Assembly: GCF_030915525.1 (NCBI RefSeq)
Contig: NZ_CP133269.1
Coordinates: 2,138,501-2,202,500 of the forward strand
Source of the DNA: Neobacillus sp. PS2-9
GTDB lineage: Bacteria > Bacillota > Bacilli > Bacillales > Cytobacillaceae
Reading direction: 5' to 3'
Length of the DNA: 64,000 nt
This document shows, one piece after another, positions 50,442-59,561 of the stretch (the stretch's first letter is position 1; each line of letters opens with the position of its first letter). Under the pieces are notes generated by a model. It had not been told where the DNA came from. It did not search any database and saw nothing but the letters and a program-made list of their open reading frames with translations. Both the position numbers and the translations under genes were made by a program.

Positions 50442-51020
50442 ATGATTAATAAATTGGCTATTATCGGATTCGGCAGTACTATGCTAGGAATAGGTATTAA
50501 TGGTTTTATTCTTCCTTTTCATTTAATTAATGGAGGACTCTTTGGTGTAAGCCTGTTAATAAAGTATTTATTTGGTTTTAAAGCGGGAATTATTTTTATT
50601 CTTCTAAATATCCCTGTTTATATGTTTGCTTATAAATCCGATCGAATGTATTTTTTCAACGGATTACTGGGTGCAATCCTATCTGGATTTATGATTGAAT
50701 TATTTTTTCCTTTAAATGGAATATTCCATTTACCCATTTTAAGTAGTGTAATTGTTGGGTCAATTATCATTGGAATAGGTGTGGGAGTCATGCTAAGAAA
50801 CCATATTAGTCCAGGTGGCATGGATTTACTTGCACTATTAATTTCTAAGTGGTCTAAAGTAAATGTAGGTATCATTATGGTATTGATGGATGGCATGATC
50901 ATTCTAACTGGGCTTGTTCTTCTCCAAAATGCTAGACTTCTTTATTCGTTGATTATCATTACAATTGTAGGTCTTTTTGCCACGATTATTACTTCCTATC
51001 GTAGAATTCATATACTTTAG
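50442..51020 (+). CDS. YitT family membrane protein lacking DUF2179
   Basis: The 192-residue protein is only the YitT membrane domain (GFGSTMLGIGINGFILPFHLINGGLFGVSLLI; GIGVGVMLRNHISPGGMDLLALLI) and stops where the DUF2179 domain begins in the other two paralogues of this window (13499 and 23611). It ends in TSYRRIHIL. AAGGAATGATT precedes the ATG. The frame ends cleanly, so this is a short form of the family rather than an obvious frameshift. Confidence 0.82.
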   Translation: MINKLAIIGFGSTMLGIGINGFILPFHLINGGLFGVSLLIKYLFGFKAGIIFILLNIPVYMFAYKSDRMYFFNGLLGAILSGFMIELFFPLNGIFHLPILSSVIVGSIIIGIGVGVMLRNHISPGGMDLLALLISKWSKVNVGIIMVLMDGMIILTGLVLLQNARLLYSLIIITIVGLFATIITSYRRIHIL

Positions 51021-51145
51021 GATTCAGATAATCACTCTAAAGGACAATAATAAGTCTATACAGTTTGTTCACGCTTTTTTCACTCCATTTTCAGAAAAGC
51101 TTGATATGATTAAGATAATTGGATATCTCGAAATGGGGTGACGTA

Positions 51146-51824
51146 TTGAATATTCTGCTAGCGGAGGACGATGTTCGACTAGGGAAGTTAATGTCCCACT
51201 TACTGAAAAAGGAGTTCCACCGTGTAGATTGGGTAAAAAAATGGCCTAGACGCTTATGACCATGCCAGAATGGAGATTTATGATGTTGTGATTCTCGACT
51301 GGATGTTACCTGGAGAAAATGGTCATTCTGTATGTAAAAGATTGCGTGAAAGAGGGGTTCAAAGTGGAATCTTATTTGTTACGGCTAAAGATGCTAAAAA
51401 TGATATCGTTTCGGGTCTAGATTCAGGTGCGGATGATTATATTGTTAAGCCTTTTGAATTTAATGAGTTAATAGCAAGAATTCGGGCGATTAGCCGAAGA
51501 AAAAATAAACCTCTCGAAGTGATCGTTTCCATGGATGATTTCACTTTAAACCTACATACCCATGAACTTATTCGAGGTAACACCGTAATTGAACTAACTA
51601 AAAAGGAATACCATCTTCTTGAATTATTAATGCGTAATCAAAATCAAGTGATGACAAGAGAAATTTTGTTCGAAAAGCTGTGGGGGTATGACACAGAAGT
51701 GTCTGATAATGCTTTAGATGCTTTGGTTAAGTTAGTTCGAAAAAAAATAGATTTGCCTGGTAAACCTTCATTTATCCAAAACGTTCGTGGAATCGGATAT
51801 AAAGTGAGACATTCGGATGTTTAA
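51146..51824 (+). pseudogene. OmpR-family response regulator with frameshift
   Basis: The gene starts at TTG 51146 behind GGGGTG and reads NILLAEDDVRLGKLMSHLLKKEFHRVDWVKK, then shifts frame at a run of seven A (51235-51241). With one A removed it continues NGLDAYDHARMEIYDVVILDWMLPGENGHSVC, a normal receiver domain, followed by an intact Trans_reg_C domain. It overlaps the kinase by eight bases. Either the gene is inactivated, phase-variable by slippage, or the extra A is a sequence error. The intact part from 51270 lacks the acidic pocket. Confidence 0.8.
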
Positions 51825-53039
51825 GCAGGTTCGAACAAAACTAACCATTAGTTATACGTTATCACTCGTCATCATACTTATTTTGTTTATTGGCTTGTTA
51901 TATCTTTTAATTTCACATGAAATAAATGAAAAACAAAGAAAAGACCTTACCAATTATTATGCCAAAGAGAAAGCAGAAATGATTGAGGAACTATATGAAA
52001 GAGACCACCATGGCTTGGAATATGAACCTAATCGATCAATCTTCTATTATGTGTACAATAAACAGGGTGAGTTTGTATTTGGGGAGGAAACCATTCAAAC
52101 CTTCTCCAATTGGCTTAATCAAAATAAAGGAATAGGTGGAGAGTCATTTTCTCAAAGAATAACGTGGAAACAACGTCACCTACTTTTTATTAAAGAACCA
52201 CTTGAAAGCTATGGATATATCATACTTGGTATGGATATTACGAGCGAGAATCACCTAATACAAAATATTACTTGGACTTTGGTTGTGTTAACTCTAATGT
52301 TTAGTCTTTTATATGCCTTTCTAGGCTATTATTTTGCTGGACAAGCCATAAAACCAATAAAAAGTGCCTTTCAGAAGCAAGAAAAATTTGTTTCAGATGC
52401 CTCGCACGAGTTAAGGACGCCACTTAGTATTTTTTATAGCTCAATTGATTTGCTTTTAAAAGAGGAAGAGAAAAACTTAAGCAACTATGGTATAGAAGTT
52501 CTCCAGGATGTTAAAACAGAAGCAAACCTAATGAGCAATTTAATTAATAGTCTCTTAGAGTTAGCTAGAAGTGACAATAACCAATTGATTTTAGACATGA
52601 AGAGGGTTCATTTGTCTGATTTATTGTTTTCTATTTATACAAGGTTTTCTAGAAAAATAACTACTCAAATTCAATTTGTGCAAAATATCCAAAATAGTGT
52701 TTATCTCATTTGTGATGCAATACGAATTCAGCAATTGCTTTACATTTTATTGGATAATGCCTTGTGTTATACAAAAGAAGGAATGATTACTCTTTCCTTA
52801 AAAATAGAAGGAAATAAAAGGATTCTGTTGAGGATACAGGTAGTGGCATTTCATCTGAGGATGCTCCATATATTTTTGACCGTTTTTATCGAGCAGATTT
52901 ATCAAGAGAAAAGGGAGGCTCTGGGTTAGGACTTTCTATTGCGAAATCGATTGTTCACGCTCATAACGGAAAAATTTATGCCAACAGTACTCCGGGTGTT
53001 GGCAGCGTGTTTACGGTTATATTTGAGGAAAAAAAATAA
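51817..53039 (+). pseudogene. sensor histidine kinase with C-terminal frameshift
   Basis: Two membrane helices (about 10-33 and 148-172), a short extracellular loop, the H box FVSDASHELRTPLSIFYSS and N box LLYILLDNALCY are in frame to about 52825. There the frame is lost by one missing base (GATTCTG^TTGAGG). In the next frame the expected [32 protein letters not shown] and [13 protein letters not shown]-binding blocks continue to a stop at 53037-53039. As it stands, the kinase lacks most of its ATP lid. Confidence 0.8.
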
Positions 53040-53068
53040 ACGGCAGCCAAATTCTGCCGTCTTATCTT
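53040..53068. terminator. terminator between kinase and reductase genes
   Basis: ACGGCAG/CTGCCGT with a seven-base loop; the minus-strand side is preceded by A/T-rich runs, so it probably serves both converging genes. Confidence 0.6.
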
Positions 53069-53626
53069 TTCATATCCTTTGTTTTAGGAGTCTGTTTAAT
53101 CATAATTGCTTCCATGATTCTAATAAATAGAAGCAAGATAACAAATGAACTGGAAGTTAGGTAGATAACTAATGCCCAGCTTTTAGAAGAATCGGTCCCA
53201 ATTGTCAGTCCATGCATAAGCATAAATATCCATGCAGGGATTACTGCGAGATGGATTTTTTTCCATTTTCGGCTCCTCGGATTTTTTTATAAAAAAATCC
53301 GAGGAGCCTAATACTATTAAAAATAGGTAAAATGAAAGTGTTCCAAGTGCTGAATACAAAGGTTTGTTATTTGCGTAAAAAGGTAGGAGAAGTTCACTTA
53401 AAGAATAAGGAACATACTGATCACGCCAAATTAGGATAATGTGAAAAATAATAGTTAGCATTCCGTACCAGCCACTAGTTTGATGGTACGATAGCAGAGT
53501 AGCTTTCTTTTTTTTCATTATAGAATAGGAGCTAAATAAGCCAATTATTAGAGATAGAGTAAGAAAATAAAAGGCTAAAAACCCAGAAGCACGTATCAAC
53601 GCCCAAACCGAGAGATATTCACTCAT
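53062..53626 (-). pseudogene. ferric-reductase-like transmembrane protein with frameshift
   Basis: The reading starts MSEYLSVWALIRASGFLAFYFLTLSLIIGL and has the helices and histidines of the ferric-reductase/YedZ-like heme membrane domain (SYHQTSGWYGMLTIIFHIILIW). At a run of seven A on the coding strand (plus positions 53282-53288) the frame shifts. With one A fewer it continues NPRSRKWKKIHLAVIPAWIFMLMHGLTIGTDSSKSW to a stop at 53062-53064, restoring two more His and two helices. The shift lies inside a perfect 38-base palindrome. It is followed by apbE in the same operon direction. Confidence 0.8.
53271..53308. repeat. perfect 38-base palindrome inside a coding region
   Basis: Positions 53271-53289 are the exact reverse complement of 53290-53308 (arm GGCTCCTCGGATTTTTTTA) with no loop. 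It lies in the reductase gene, and each arm contains a run of seven A or T. It could be extruded as a cruciform or act as an internal terminator, and it is a natural site for slippage or assembly error. Confidence 0.9.
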
Positions 53627-53640
53627 TGCCCGGTCCTCCT

Positions 53641-54564
53641 TTATCCAGTCAGTATTCTTCCTTGATTACTTACTAGTAGATAAGAACAGCTTAGATTTAA
53701 TTTTTGTAAATGATTCTTAATTAAAGCTTGATCCACCATAAGACTTACTTTGGCACCTACCTCTGCTTCAAGGAGGTTATTGGAAATAACTGTCGCTTGT
53801 ATAATACCGTTGTCTGCAGGTATACCTGTTTGTCCATTTAAGATATGGTGTTTGCGTATTGATCCTTGCATCCAGCCTCGAAAAATAACATTGGAGGTAG
53901 CGATGCCTCCATTTTTTATATTGAAATGGGCAAATTCCTCCTCATTATGATAGGGATCGCTCACTCCAATTCTCCAAACCCTACTGCCATCAGACCATAC
54001 TGTAATATCCCCACCACCATCCACTATTCCAGCTACTGATCTACCTATGTTTTTTAACCATTGAGCTGCTGCTTGAACGGTATATCCTTTTCCAATTCCA
54101 CCAAGGTCTATTTGCCCTTCAGCTACACGCAAAACAGTTTGGTTTTTCGAATTAATCAGGAAAGGTGGCTGTTCTTCTTCGGAAACTAGAGAATATAATT
54201 GGTTTTGTTCGGAGCCTACATCAAATGGAAAGGATTGTTCATACCCATGATATTGCATCTGTAATGAAAGATAGGGAGAAAAGAGTCCCCTCGTTTTCTT
54301 GCGAAAAGCTTCTGCTTGTTTTAGGACGTCGAATAGAGGGTCAGATAGACTCATTTCCTCACCTACCTTCAATTGGTTTAAACGATCCAATTCATTGTCT
54401 TTTCGAAACCTTGACCATTCATATTCCACATAGCGGACCCATTCTTCCATTACTATCTTCCAAGTTGAAATCTTACAATTAGAGATTGCAAAATAAAAAT
54501 TTGTGTTCATAGCATCAAATGACAATGTTTCTAGCCCTTCATGATCTCCGTGTATTCCTATCAC
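53641..54564 (-). CDS. apbE: FAD:protein FMN transferase (ApbE family)
   Basis: The 307-residue ApbE-type flavin transferase attaches FMN to Ser/Thr of exported redox proteins with Mg. Family blocks are SFDAMNTNFYFAI, DLGGIGKGYTVQAAAQWLK, GIVDGGGDITVWSDG, GIATSNVIFRGWMQGSIRKHHILNGQTG and the final AEVGAKVSLM. It has no obvious lipobox. It lies between the ferric-reductase-like gene and two small exported proteins and overlaps the next upstream gene, so they form one operon. No classical FMN_bind target is visible in the window. Confidence 0.87.
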   Translation of the reverse strand: MIGIHGDHEGLETLSFDAMNTNFYFAISNCKISTWKIVMEEWVRYVEYEWSRFRKDNELDRLNQLKVGEEMSLSDPLFDVLKQAEAFRKKTRGLFSPYLSLQMQYHGYEQSFPFDVGSEQNQLYSLVSEEEQPPFLINSKNQTVLRVAEGQIDLGGIGKGYTVQAAAQWLKNIGRSVAGIVDGGGDITVWSDGSRVWRIGVSDPYHNEEEFAHFNIKNGGIATSNVIFRGWMQGSIRKHHILNGQTGIPADNGIIQATVISNNLLEAEVGAKVSLMVDQALIKNHLQKLNLSCSYLLVSNQGRILTG

Positions 54565-54787
54565 TTTGCATCACGCTTTCTGAGACAACTGCTCCATTAA
54601 TTGAAAAATTGGACCAATCTAGCTGTGCAAATTCTTTTTCTTCATTGCTCATCGATTTATAGATGATTGTTTCTGAGTTTGGCAACCCCTGACTCGGTTG
54701 ATTGACACTTATTTGACTGATTACAAATGCTGAAAGGGCAGTCCCGGTAATCCCAAGGACCCATTTTGATTGATTTGATTTATTCAC
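54539..54787 (-). CDS. small exported or membrane-anchored protein of the redox operon
   Basis: The 82-residue protein has a basic N-terminus and one hydrophobic segment (SKWVLGITGTALSAFVISQISV), then an extracellular polar part (EEKEFAQLDWSNFSINGAVVSES). I do not recognise a family. It overlaps the apbE start by 26 bases and is therefore translationally coupled. It might be a partner or a substrate of the flavin transferase, but the usual flavinylation motif S/T-GA-S/T-x-x-T is not clearly present. Confidence 0.6.
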   Translation of the reverse strand: MNKSNQSKWVLGITGTALSAFVISQISVNQPSQGLPNSETIIYKSMSNEEKEFAQLDWSNFSINGAVVSESVMQSDRNTRRS

Positions 54788-54801
54788 CTATGTCACGCTC
54801 C

Positions 54802-55419
54802 TTATTGAATTTGTTGTAATTCCATGACTTTTTGAGTATTGTTCCATTTAATACGATAGCCGAAGGCGTTTGCAGCAACGGAAATTGGTAGATAAACTGT
54901 ATTTTCATAGGCTACAGCTTGAATTGGCATCGGAGTTTTGAACCTATTTTCAAAAACTGCGTTTGATCCTGCTTTAACAATCAGCTCAATATTTCCTTTA
55001 GATAGAACGGATATCTCACTATATGGATAGAATGCAGCCTTTGCTCCAATTGCTTTTGCTATTTCATTTGCTGGAATTAGGATCTGTCCATCTTGAGGAA
55101 TCATATAAATTACTATTTTGTTTTGATTGATGATGACAGGAACCTCTGTAGGCTCTGAAATAGGAAGTGGTTTATTAGGATTGTTGCTTGGTTGCCTTGA
55201 CCATAAATTCCAAAATTCTATTTGTTGTTTTTCACTTATAGGGACGTCCCATTCATCCTCATTATTATCATCCTCATCTTCATCTTCTTCTTGATAATAT
55301 TCTTGTCTATCCTCCTCGTCATGGTCTTCGCCATCATCTGCTATGACACTTGTTCCAATTGAAAGTAATGGTAGTATGACTGCAAGTAAAATTGTGAAAT
55401 GTCTCCATTTTTCTTTCAC
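54802..55419 (-). CDS. secreted protein with acidic linker and copper-amine-oxidase N-like domain
   Basis: The 205-residue exported protein has a signal peptide (HFTILLAVILPLLSIGTSVIA), a very acidic stretch (about 29-60, mostly Asp and Glu) and a C-terminal domain like the Cu_amine_oxidN1/stalk domain (IPANEIAKAIGAKAAFYPYSEISVLSKGNIELIVKAGS...YLPISVAANAFGYRIKWN). The acidic segment may bind cations. It is the first gene of the minus-strand redox operon. Confidence 0.72.
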   Translation of the reverse strand: MKEKWRHFTILLAVILPLLSIGTSVIADDGEDHDEEDRQEYYQEEDEDEDDNNEDEWDVPISEKQQIEFWNLWSRQPSNNPNKPLPISEPTEVPVIINQNKIVIYMIPQDGQILIPANEIAKAIGAKAAFYPYSEISVLSKGNIELIVKAGSNAVFENRFKTPMPIQAVAYENTVYLPISVAANAFGYRIKWNNTQKVMELQQIQ

Positions 55420-55556
55420 ATTCCATACCTCCTTCTATCTTTGTTTGCAGTTTAGTCCATGACTCTGAAAAGAAACTGAAAACAGTATGGTAAAATAAAA
55501 AAACAACCATTTTTTAATGAAGTGAAGAGATAATTAAAAGACGAAGGTGAAGTAGA

Positions 55557-56063
55557 ATGAAACCTGTTAGTGACCACTTAAAGGAAGAATTAAGCATCCT
55601 GTTTGTAGGTTTTAACCCAAGTATCCGCTCTAGTGAGGTAGGGCACCACTATGCTAATCCAAATAACCGGTTTTGGAGAATTTTATTCGAAGCGGGGATT
55701 ACCCCACGGAAATTTGAGGCAGAGGAAGATGCAGACCTTTTAGAATTTGGGTACGGGTTAACCAATATTGTCCAACGACCAACGAAAGCAGCGGATGAAA
55801 TAACGAAGGATGAGTACGAAGAGGGAAGAAAAATATTAAAACGGAAAATCGAACAACTTAAACCAAAACTAGTTTGCTTTGTTGGAAAGGGTGTATACCA
55901 GCAGTATAGCGGTTGTAAGGCCGTACCATGGGGCGCTCAAAAGGTGTGTGTCGTACCAGGAACAATTGATTTTGTAGCTCCATCTTCGAGCGGACTAGTT
56001 AGAATGAAAATGGATGAAATTGTAGAGATCTATAAACAGTTGACTAAATTAATCGTTAAATAA
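55557..56063 (+). CDS. mug: mismatch-specific (G:U/T) uracil-DNA glycosylase
   Basis: The 168-residue protein belongs to the Mug/TDG branch of the uracil-DNA glycosylase superfamily. Motif 1 is FVGFNPSIRSSEVGHHYANPNNRFW (GINPG in E. coli Mug), the middle block VCFVGKGVYQQYSG, and motif 2 APSSSGLVRM. It removes mispaired uracil or damaged bases from DNA. AAGGTGAAGTAGA precedes the ATG. It is monocistronic, with a terminator shared with the cyclase. Confidence 0.88.
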   Translation: MKPVSDHLKEELSILFVGFNPSIRSSEVGHHYANPNNRFWRILFEAGITPRKFEAEEDADLLEFGYGLTNIVQRPTKAADEITKDEYEEGRKILKRKIEQLKPKLVCFVGKGVYQQYSGCKAVPWGAQKVCVVPGTIDFVAPSSSGLVRMKMDEIVEIYKQLTKLIVK

Positions 56064-56099
56064 AAACATCGACGGAAATAGTTTACCGTCGATGTTTTA
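56063..56099. terminator. bidirectional terminator
   Basis: AAAACATCGACGG/CCGTCGATGTTTT around AAATAGTTTA, flanked by A and T runs, between mug and the cyclase. Confidence 0.9.
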
Positions 56100-56102
56100 T
56101 TT

Positions 56103-57968
56103 TTAGGTGCCAAATTTTTTATGATAGTGTGACAGGGCTAAGAGTGGGAAAATATAGCGATAACTATGGTAGTGAATATATAACCCCCCCGCCATTCCTT
56201 GTCCTTTTGGATAAGAAGTAGTCCAATCTTCTTTTTCGAGTGATTCAAGTAAATAGTTGATCCCTCTTTTTATATCAGATGTTGGTTTTTTCGAGGCAGA
56301 AATTAACGCGTCTAGTGCCCAGGAAGTATGTGTTAATGTGCTTGCATTTAATGGGATATACGTCTTCTTACTATCACTATGGCATGATTCTCCCCAACCC
56401 CCATCCGTATTTTGAATCTCATGTAACCAAGTGACACCTCTTACAATAGAAGAATGATTGGAAGGAACCCCTGCGGATAATAACCCCGTAACTGCTGCCC
56501 ACGTTCCGTAAATGTAACAAATCCCCCATCTACCATACCAAGAGCCATCCTTTCCCTGATTTCGTAGCAGCCAGTTAACTCCTTGTTTGATAGAAGTGTG
56601 GTTGTTGGAAAGGGTTGTATAATTTCCGAAAAATTCAAGTGTTCGGCCCGTGAGATCGGCACTTGAAGGATCAGCAATCAAAAACTCTGCTTTCTCTATC
56701 GGAAGAAACTGTAGTAGTTTAGAATTGGTGTTCCTTTCAAAGGCTGGCCAGCCTCCATCATCATTATGCATGGACAAGACCCAATTAATTCCTCGGTCCC
56801 AGGCCGCTCCTTCGGATGGTACCATTCTAGATAGTGATCGTAAAGAAGCTGTTGTATCATCGACATCAGGATTAATTGTATTTACATCGGAAAAACCCCA
56901 GCCCCCTGGCATGGTTCTAGGGTTATGGACCACCCAATCTCCGAATTTATCTTGCTGTCGTTCAAGAAGATATTGATTGGCCTTTTGAACCATCGCGTCG
57001 CTTACGGTAATCCCCGCTGATTGTAAGCTATAGCTTATCAAAGAAGTGTTCCACACATTGGCAGTTGTATATTGCATATGTGGCTTTCCATTAATTTCGC
57101 ATTGCATCGACTTAATTCCGGCTATTGCCTTTGTAATAATTGGGTCGCTCTTTTTGTATCCAAGAGACAATAGAGCAAAAATCATTAAAAAAGTACTGCT
57201 GTAATAGCTATAAAAGGTGCCGTCAGGCTCAATTCGGTCAAGCATATACTTTTTCGCTCGATCAAGGGCCAATTGGTGAAGCTGTTCGGGTAAGCCGAGT
57301 AAACTTTTCACACCTTCCTCAATAAACGAGTATAAAGAACGATAGTCTTGTGAGCGGCTCCATTCGTTTTTACTATTTCGTTGTAAATATAAATGAGATA
57401 GGTCGGGACTGTACTGCGTTTTTATTGAAAACTGCTTATCTGTTAATATCATGATTGGAGTAAGGTTAGCCCTTCCGAAAATTGAAAAGGAATAATAATT
57501 AATAGGAAAGTTTAAGGGTAATAGGATTACTTCAATGGGGAGTAGAGAATAGGCAGGCCACTTGTATTGTCCCGTTATTGCGAGCATTATTTTTGTGAAC
57601 ATACTAACTTCTTCTAAACCGCCTTTAGATAATATGAATTTTTGGGCTGTCATTAGCCGTTTGTCCTCTTTATCAATCAGTCCCGAATATAACAAAGAAT
57701 AGTAGGCTTCAACCGTTGCTGATAGGTTCCCGTCACCTTCATCATAAAAAAGTTTCCAGGCTCCATTTTTTTCTTGTTTGTTAATAATTCTCTTAACCAA
57801 ACCCTGAATTAATTCTTCATCATTTATTGACAGTGTCCGTAATAAAATGATGGTATAAGCATCAGTTGAAATACCTGTCTCAAAAGGGTAATTCCATGAG
57901 CCATTGGGAGATTGATCTTGTCTAAGCTGTCTAACAATCCAGTCTATGCCCTTACTTATATCAGTCAT
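56103..57968 (-). CDS. sqhC: squalene-hopene-type terpene cyclase (sporulenol/tetraprenyl-curcumene cyclase)
   Basis: The 621-residue class II triterpene cyclase has the catalytic DxDD as D368-V-D370-D371 and repeated QW motifs (GSWNYPFETG, GAWKLFYDEG, GGWPAFERN, GSWYGRWGICYIYGTW, GGWGESCHS). Length and sequence are closer to the Bacillus SqhC, which cyclises tetraprenyl-beta-curcumene to sporulenol in spores, than to hopene synthases of other bacteria. No prenyltransferase gene is adjacent. It is divergent from the DUF2515 gene. Confidence 0.88.
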   Translation of the reverse strand: MTDISKGIDWIVRQLRQDQSPNGSWNYPFETGISTDAYTIILLRTLSINDEELIQGLVKRIINKQEKNGAWKLFYDEGDGNLSATVEAYYSLLYSGLIDKEDKRLMTAQKFILSKGGLEEVSMFTKIMLAITGQYKWPAYSLLPIEVILLPLNFPINYYSFSIFGRANLTPIMILTDKQFSIKTQYSPDLSHLYLQRNSKNEWSRSQDYRSLYSFIEEGVKSLLGLPEQLHQLALDRAKKYMLDRIEPDGTFYSYYSSTFLMIFALLSLGYKKSDPIITKAIAGIKSMQCEINGKPHMQYTTANVWNTSLISYSLQSAGITVSDAMVQKANQYLLERQQDKFGDWVVHNPRTMPGGWGFSDVNTINPDVDDTTASLRSLSRMVPSEGAAWDRGINWVLSMHNDDGGWPAFERNTNSKLLQFLPIEKAEFLIADPSSADLTGRTLEFFGNYTTLSNNHTSIKQGVNWLLRNQGKDGSWYGRWGICYIYGTWAAVTGLLSAGVPSNHSSIVRGVTWLHEIQNTDGGWGESCHSDSKKTYIPLNASTLTHTSWALDALISASKKPTSDIKRGINYLLESLEKEDWTTSYPKGQGMAGGLYIHYHSYRYIFPLLALSHYHKKFGT

Positions 57969-58049
57969 TACTGATTCACATTCCTCTCCCTAAATTTTTT
58001 CTAATTTATACATATTCTCATCTTGTCAAGAGAATTCGTAAGGGAGGTA

Positions 58050-59177
58050 ATGTATATTTTATTTACAAGAAATCGAGAGAAAACGGTGATAGAAGGCATA
58101 ACCCAAGAATTAAAAAAGAAAAAGCATCTTCCGCACTCTACGTATAAGCTAATAAAAAGCGATCAAGCCCTTTTAGAAAAAATTAGAACCAAGACACAAG
58201 AAATGAATGTCAACAATTTGACTAGAACAAAGGCCTATCTTGACTTTTACCTTAAATATCCTGAAATACATTGGGCGTTCCTTGGTCACATGGTCTCCCG
58301 TAATGGTGGATGGAATATGACTGACCTACAAGGGGAATTTCTACCTCGGTTGATGCAAAAAAGAGAAAGAGATGTGTTTTTTAATTTTCTAGAAAGGGGG
58401 AATTGGCTTATTTTTCAAGACGCTTATCCGCAATTTTTGCTTTACGAGGAAGGTTTGAAACAAAATAAGCCATTGTTTTATTTATTTTCTTATTTGAATA
58501 TCTCCATCTTCATGGAAACGATTTGGAATAATTTTTGGAGAACAAAAGAAACCTCGACACTTACTATTGCTATGGTAATAAATGAACAAAGCTATCTAGA
58601 AAAAAGAGTAGTTCAAAACCCATACTATCAGAAAAGTGTTTTAAATAAACTTGAATTTTTATTACAGGACTGGCTTTCCTTTAACCACATTCTCTTTCCA
58701 TATGGAAAAAGAAATTTATTGGGACAGACCCTTCATCAGTTCGAATCACTGAATGAGCGGATTTTACTTGGAAAAAAGTTATATACTTTACTTTTTAGAA
58801 ATGAACAAACTTTGAAACAGTCAGTTGAATGGGCGAAAAATCATCCGCATACAGGCTCAAGAAAAGATTATTGGCCTCATATCTTTAATAATGTAAATGA
58901 GGGCATACCTGGATTTGCCTATCAACTTCGCTTAAAATCCTGCCAACTCAAATCGAAGGCGAGGAAAATTTATAGCCCTTCTTTAGAAAATTCGTGGAAA
59001 AATGTAAATCATGATGAAGCGGAAAAGGGTGATTGGTTTACTGATTGGCGAGTGGTAAATTATTTAACGGAAAAAGATGAAATGATTAACGGGGAGATTA
59101 AAGATGAATACTGTAAAACACTTGAACGGCTCGAGCTTGCAGCTCTTGCCAAAAAAGCGATTCACTTTTTGGAGTAA
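58050..59177 (+). CDS. DUF2515 (YppC-type) protein
   Basis: The roughly 375-residue soluble protein belongs to the DUF2515 family known from Bacillus YppC; its function is unknown. Conserved-looking parts are NVNNLTRTKAYLDFYLKYPEIHWAFLGHMVSRNGGWNMTDL and HTGSRKDYWPHIFN. The start is uncertain: ATG 58050 is only two bases behind GGGAGG, and a start one or two codons later could be used. Its 3' end overlaps the next gene by 74 bases. It is divergent from sqhC. Confidence 0.8.
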   Translation: MYILFTRNREKTVIEGITQELKKKKHLPHSTYKLIKSDQALLEKIRTKTQEMNVNNLTRTKAYLDFYLKYPEIHWAFLGHMVSRNGGWNMTDLQGEFLPRLMQKRERDVFFNFLERGNWLIFQDAYPQFLLYEEGLKQNKPLFYLFSYLNISIFMETIWNNFWRTKETSTLTIAMVINEQSYLEKRVVQNPYYQKSVLNKLEFLLQDWLSFNHILFPYGKRNLLGQTLHQFESLNERILLGKKLYTLLFRNEQTLKQSVEWAKNHPHTGSRKDYWPHIFNNVNEGIPGFAYQLRLKSCQLKSKARKIYSPSLENSWKNVNHDEAEKGDWFTDWRVVNYLTEKDEMINGEIKDEYCKTLERLELAALAKKAIHFLE

Positions 59178-59556
59178 GCAATATTTTGCATGCATAGTGT
59201 TTGCTTCTTTGCTTGGATCCTACATGGATTTATATTTTGTTGGAAAGCAGTTGTATAAATTCCCAATAAGACCATTCCCAGAAATTTTTCCAATCAATAT
59301 TGTATTTACATTAGTTGGTTTGCCTATCCTTGTTATTATTTTTTTACGATCTATTTCACGGGTAAATAAATGGGGGAGAGCAGGAATCATTCTTTTTGTA
59401 AGTTTGTTGATGTCTGTATTTGAAAAATTAGCAGAAGTATTAGGTTTATTCGTCCATTCAGCAAGGTGGGAACACATTTACACATTTTTTGGTTATTTGT
59501 TTTTCTTAACTGTAATTTCTTTTTATCATGATTGGATAGAAAAAACTAAAGATTAA
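59104..59556 (+). CDS. CBO0543-like family membrane protein
   Basis: The 150-residue protein has four predicted membrane helices after a basic N-terminus. GSYMDLYFVGKQLYKFPIRPFPEIFPINIVFTLVGLP is typical of the CBO0543 family of sporeformers, whose function is unknown. The ATG at 59104 has GGGGAG seven bases upstream and lies inside the DUF2515 gene, 74 bases before its stop, in another frame. A terminator follows. Confidence 0.75.
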   Translation: MNTVKHLNGSSLQLLPKKRFTFWSKQYFACIVFASLLGSYMDLYFVGKQLYKFPIRPFPEIFPINIVFTLVGLPILVIIFLRSISRVNKWGRAGIILFVSLLMSVFEKLAEVLGLFVHSARWEHIYTFFGYLFFLTVISFYHDWIEKTKD

Positions 59557-59561
59557 ATACA

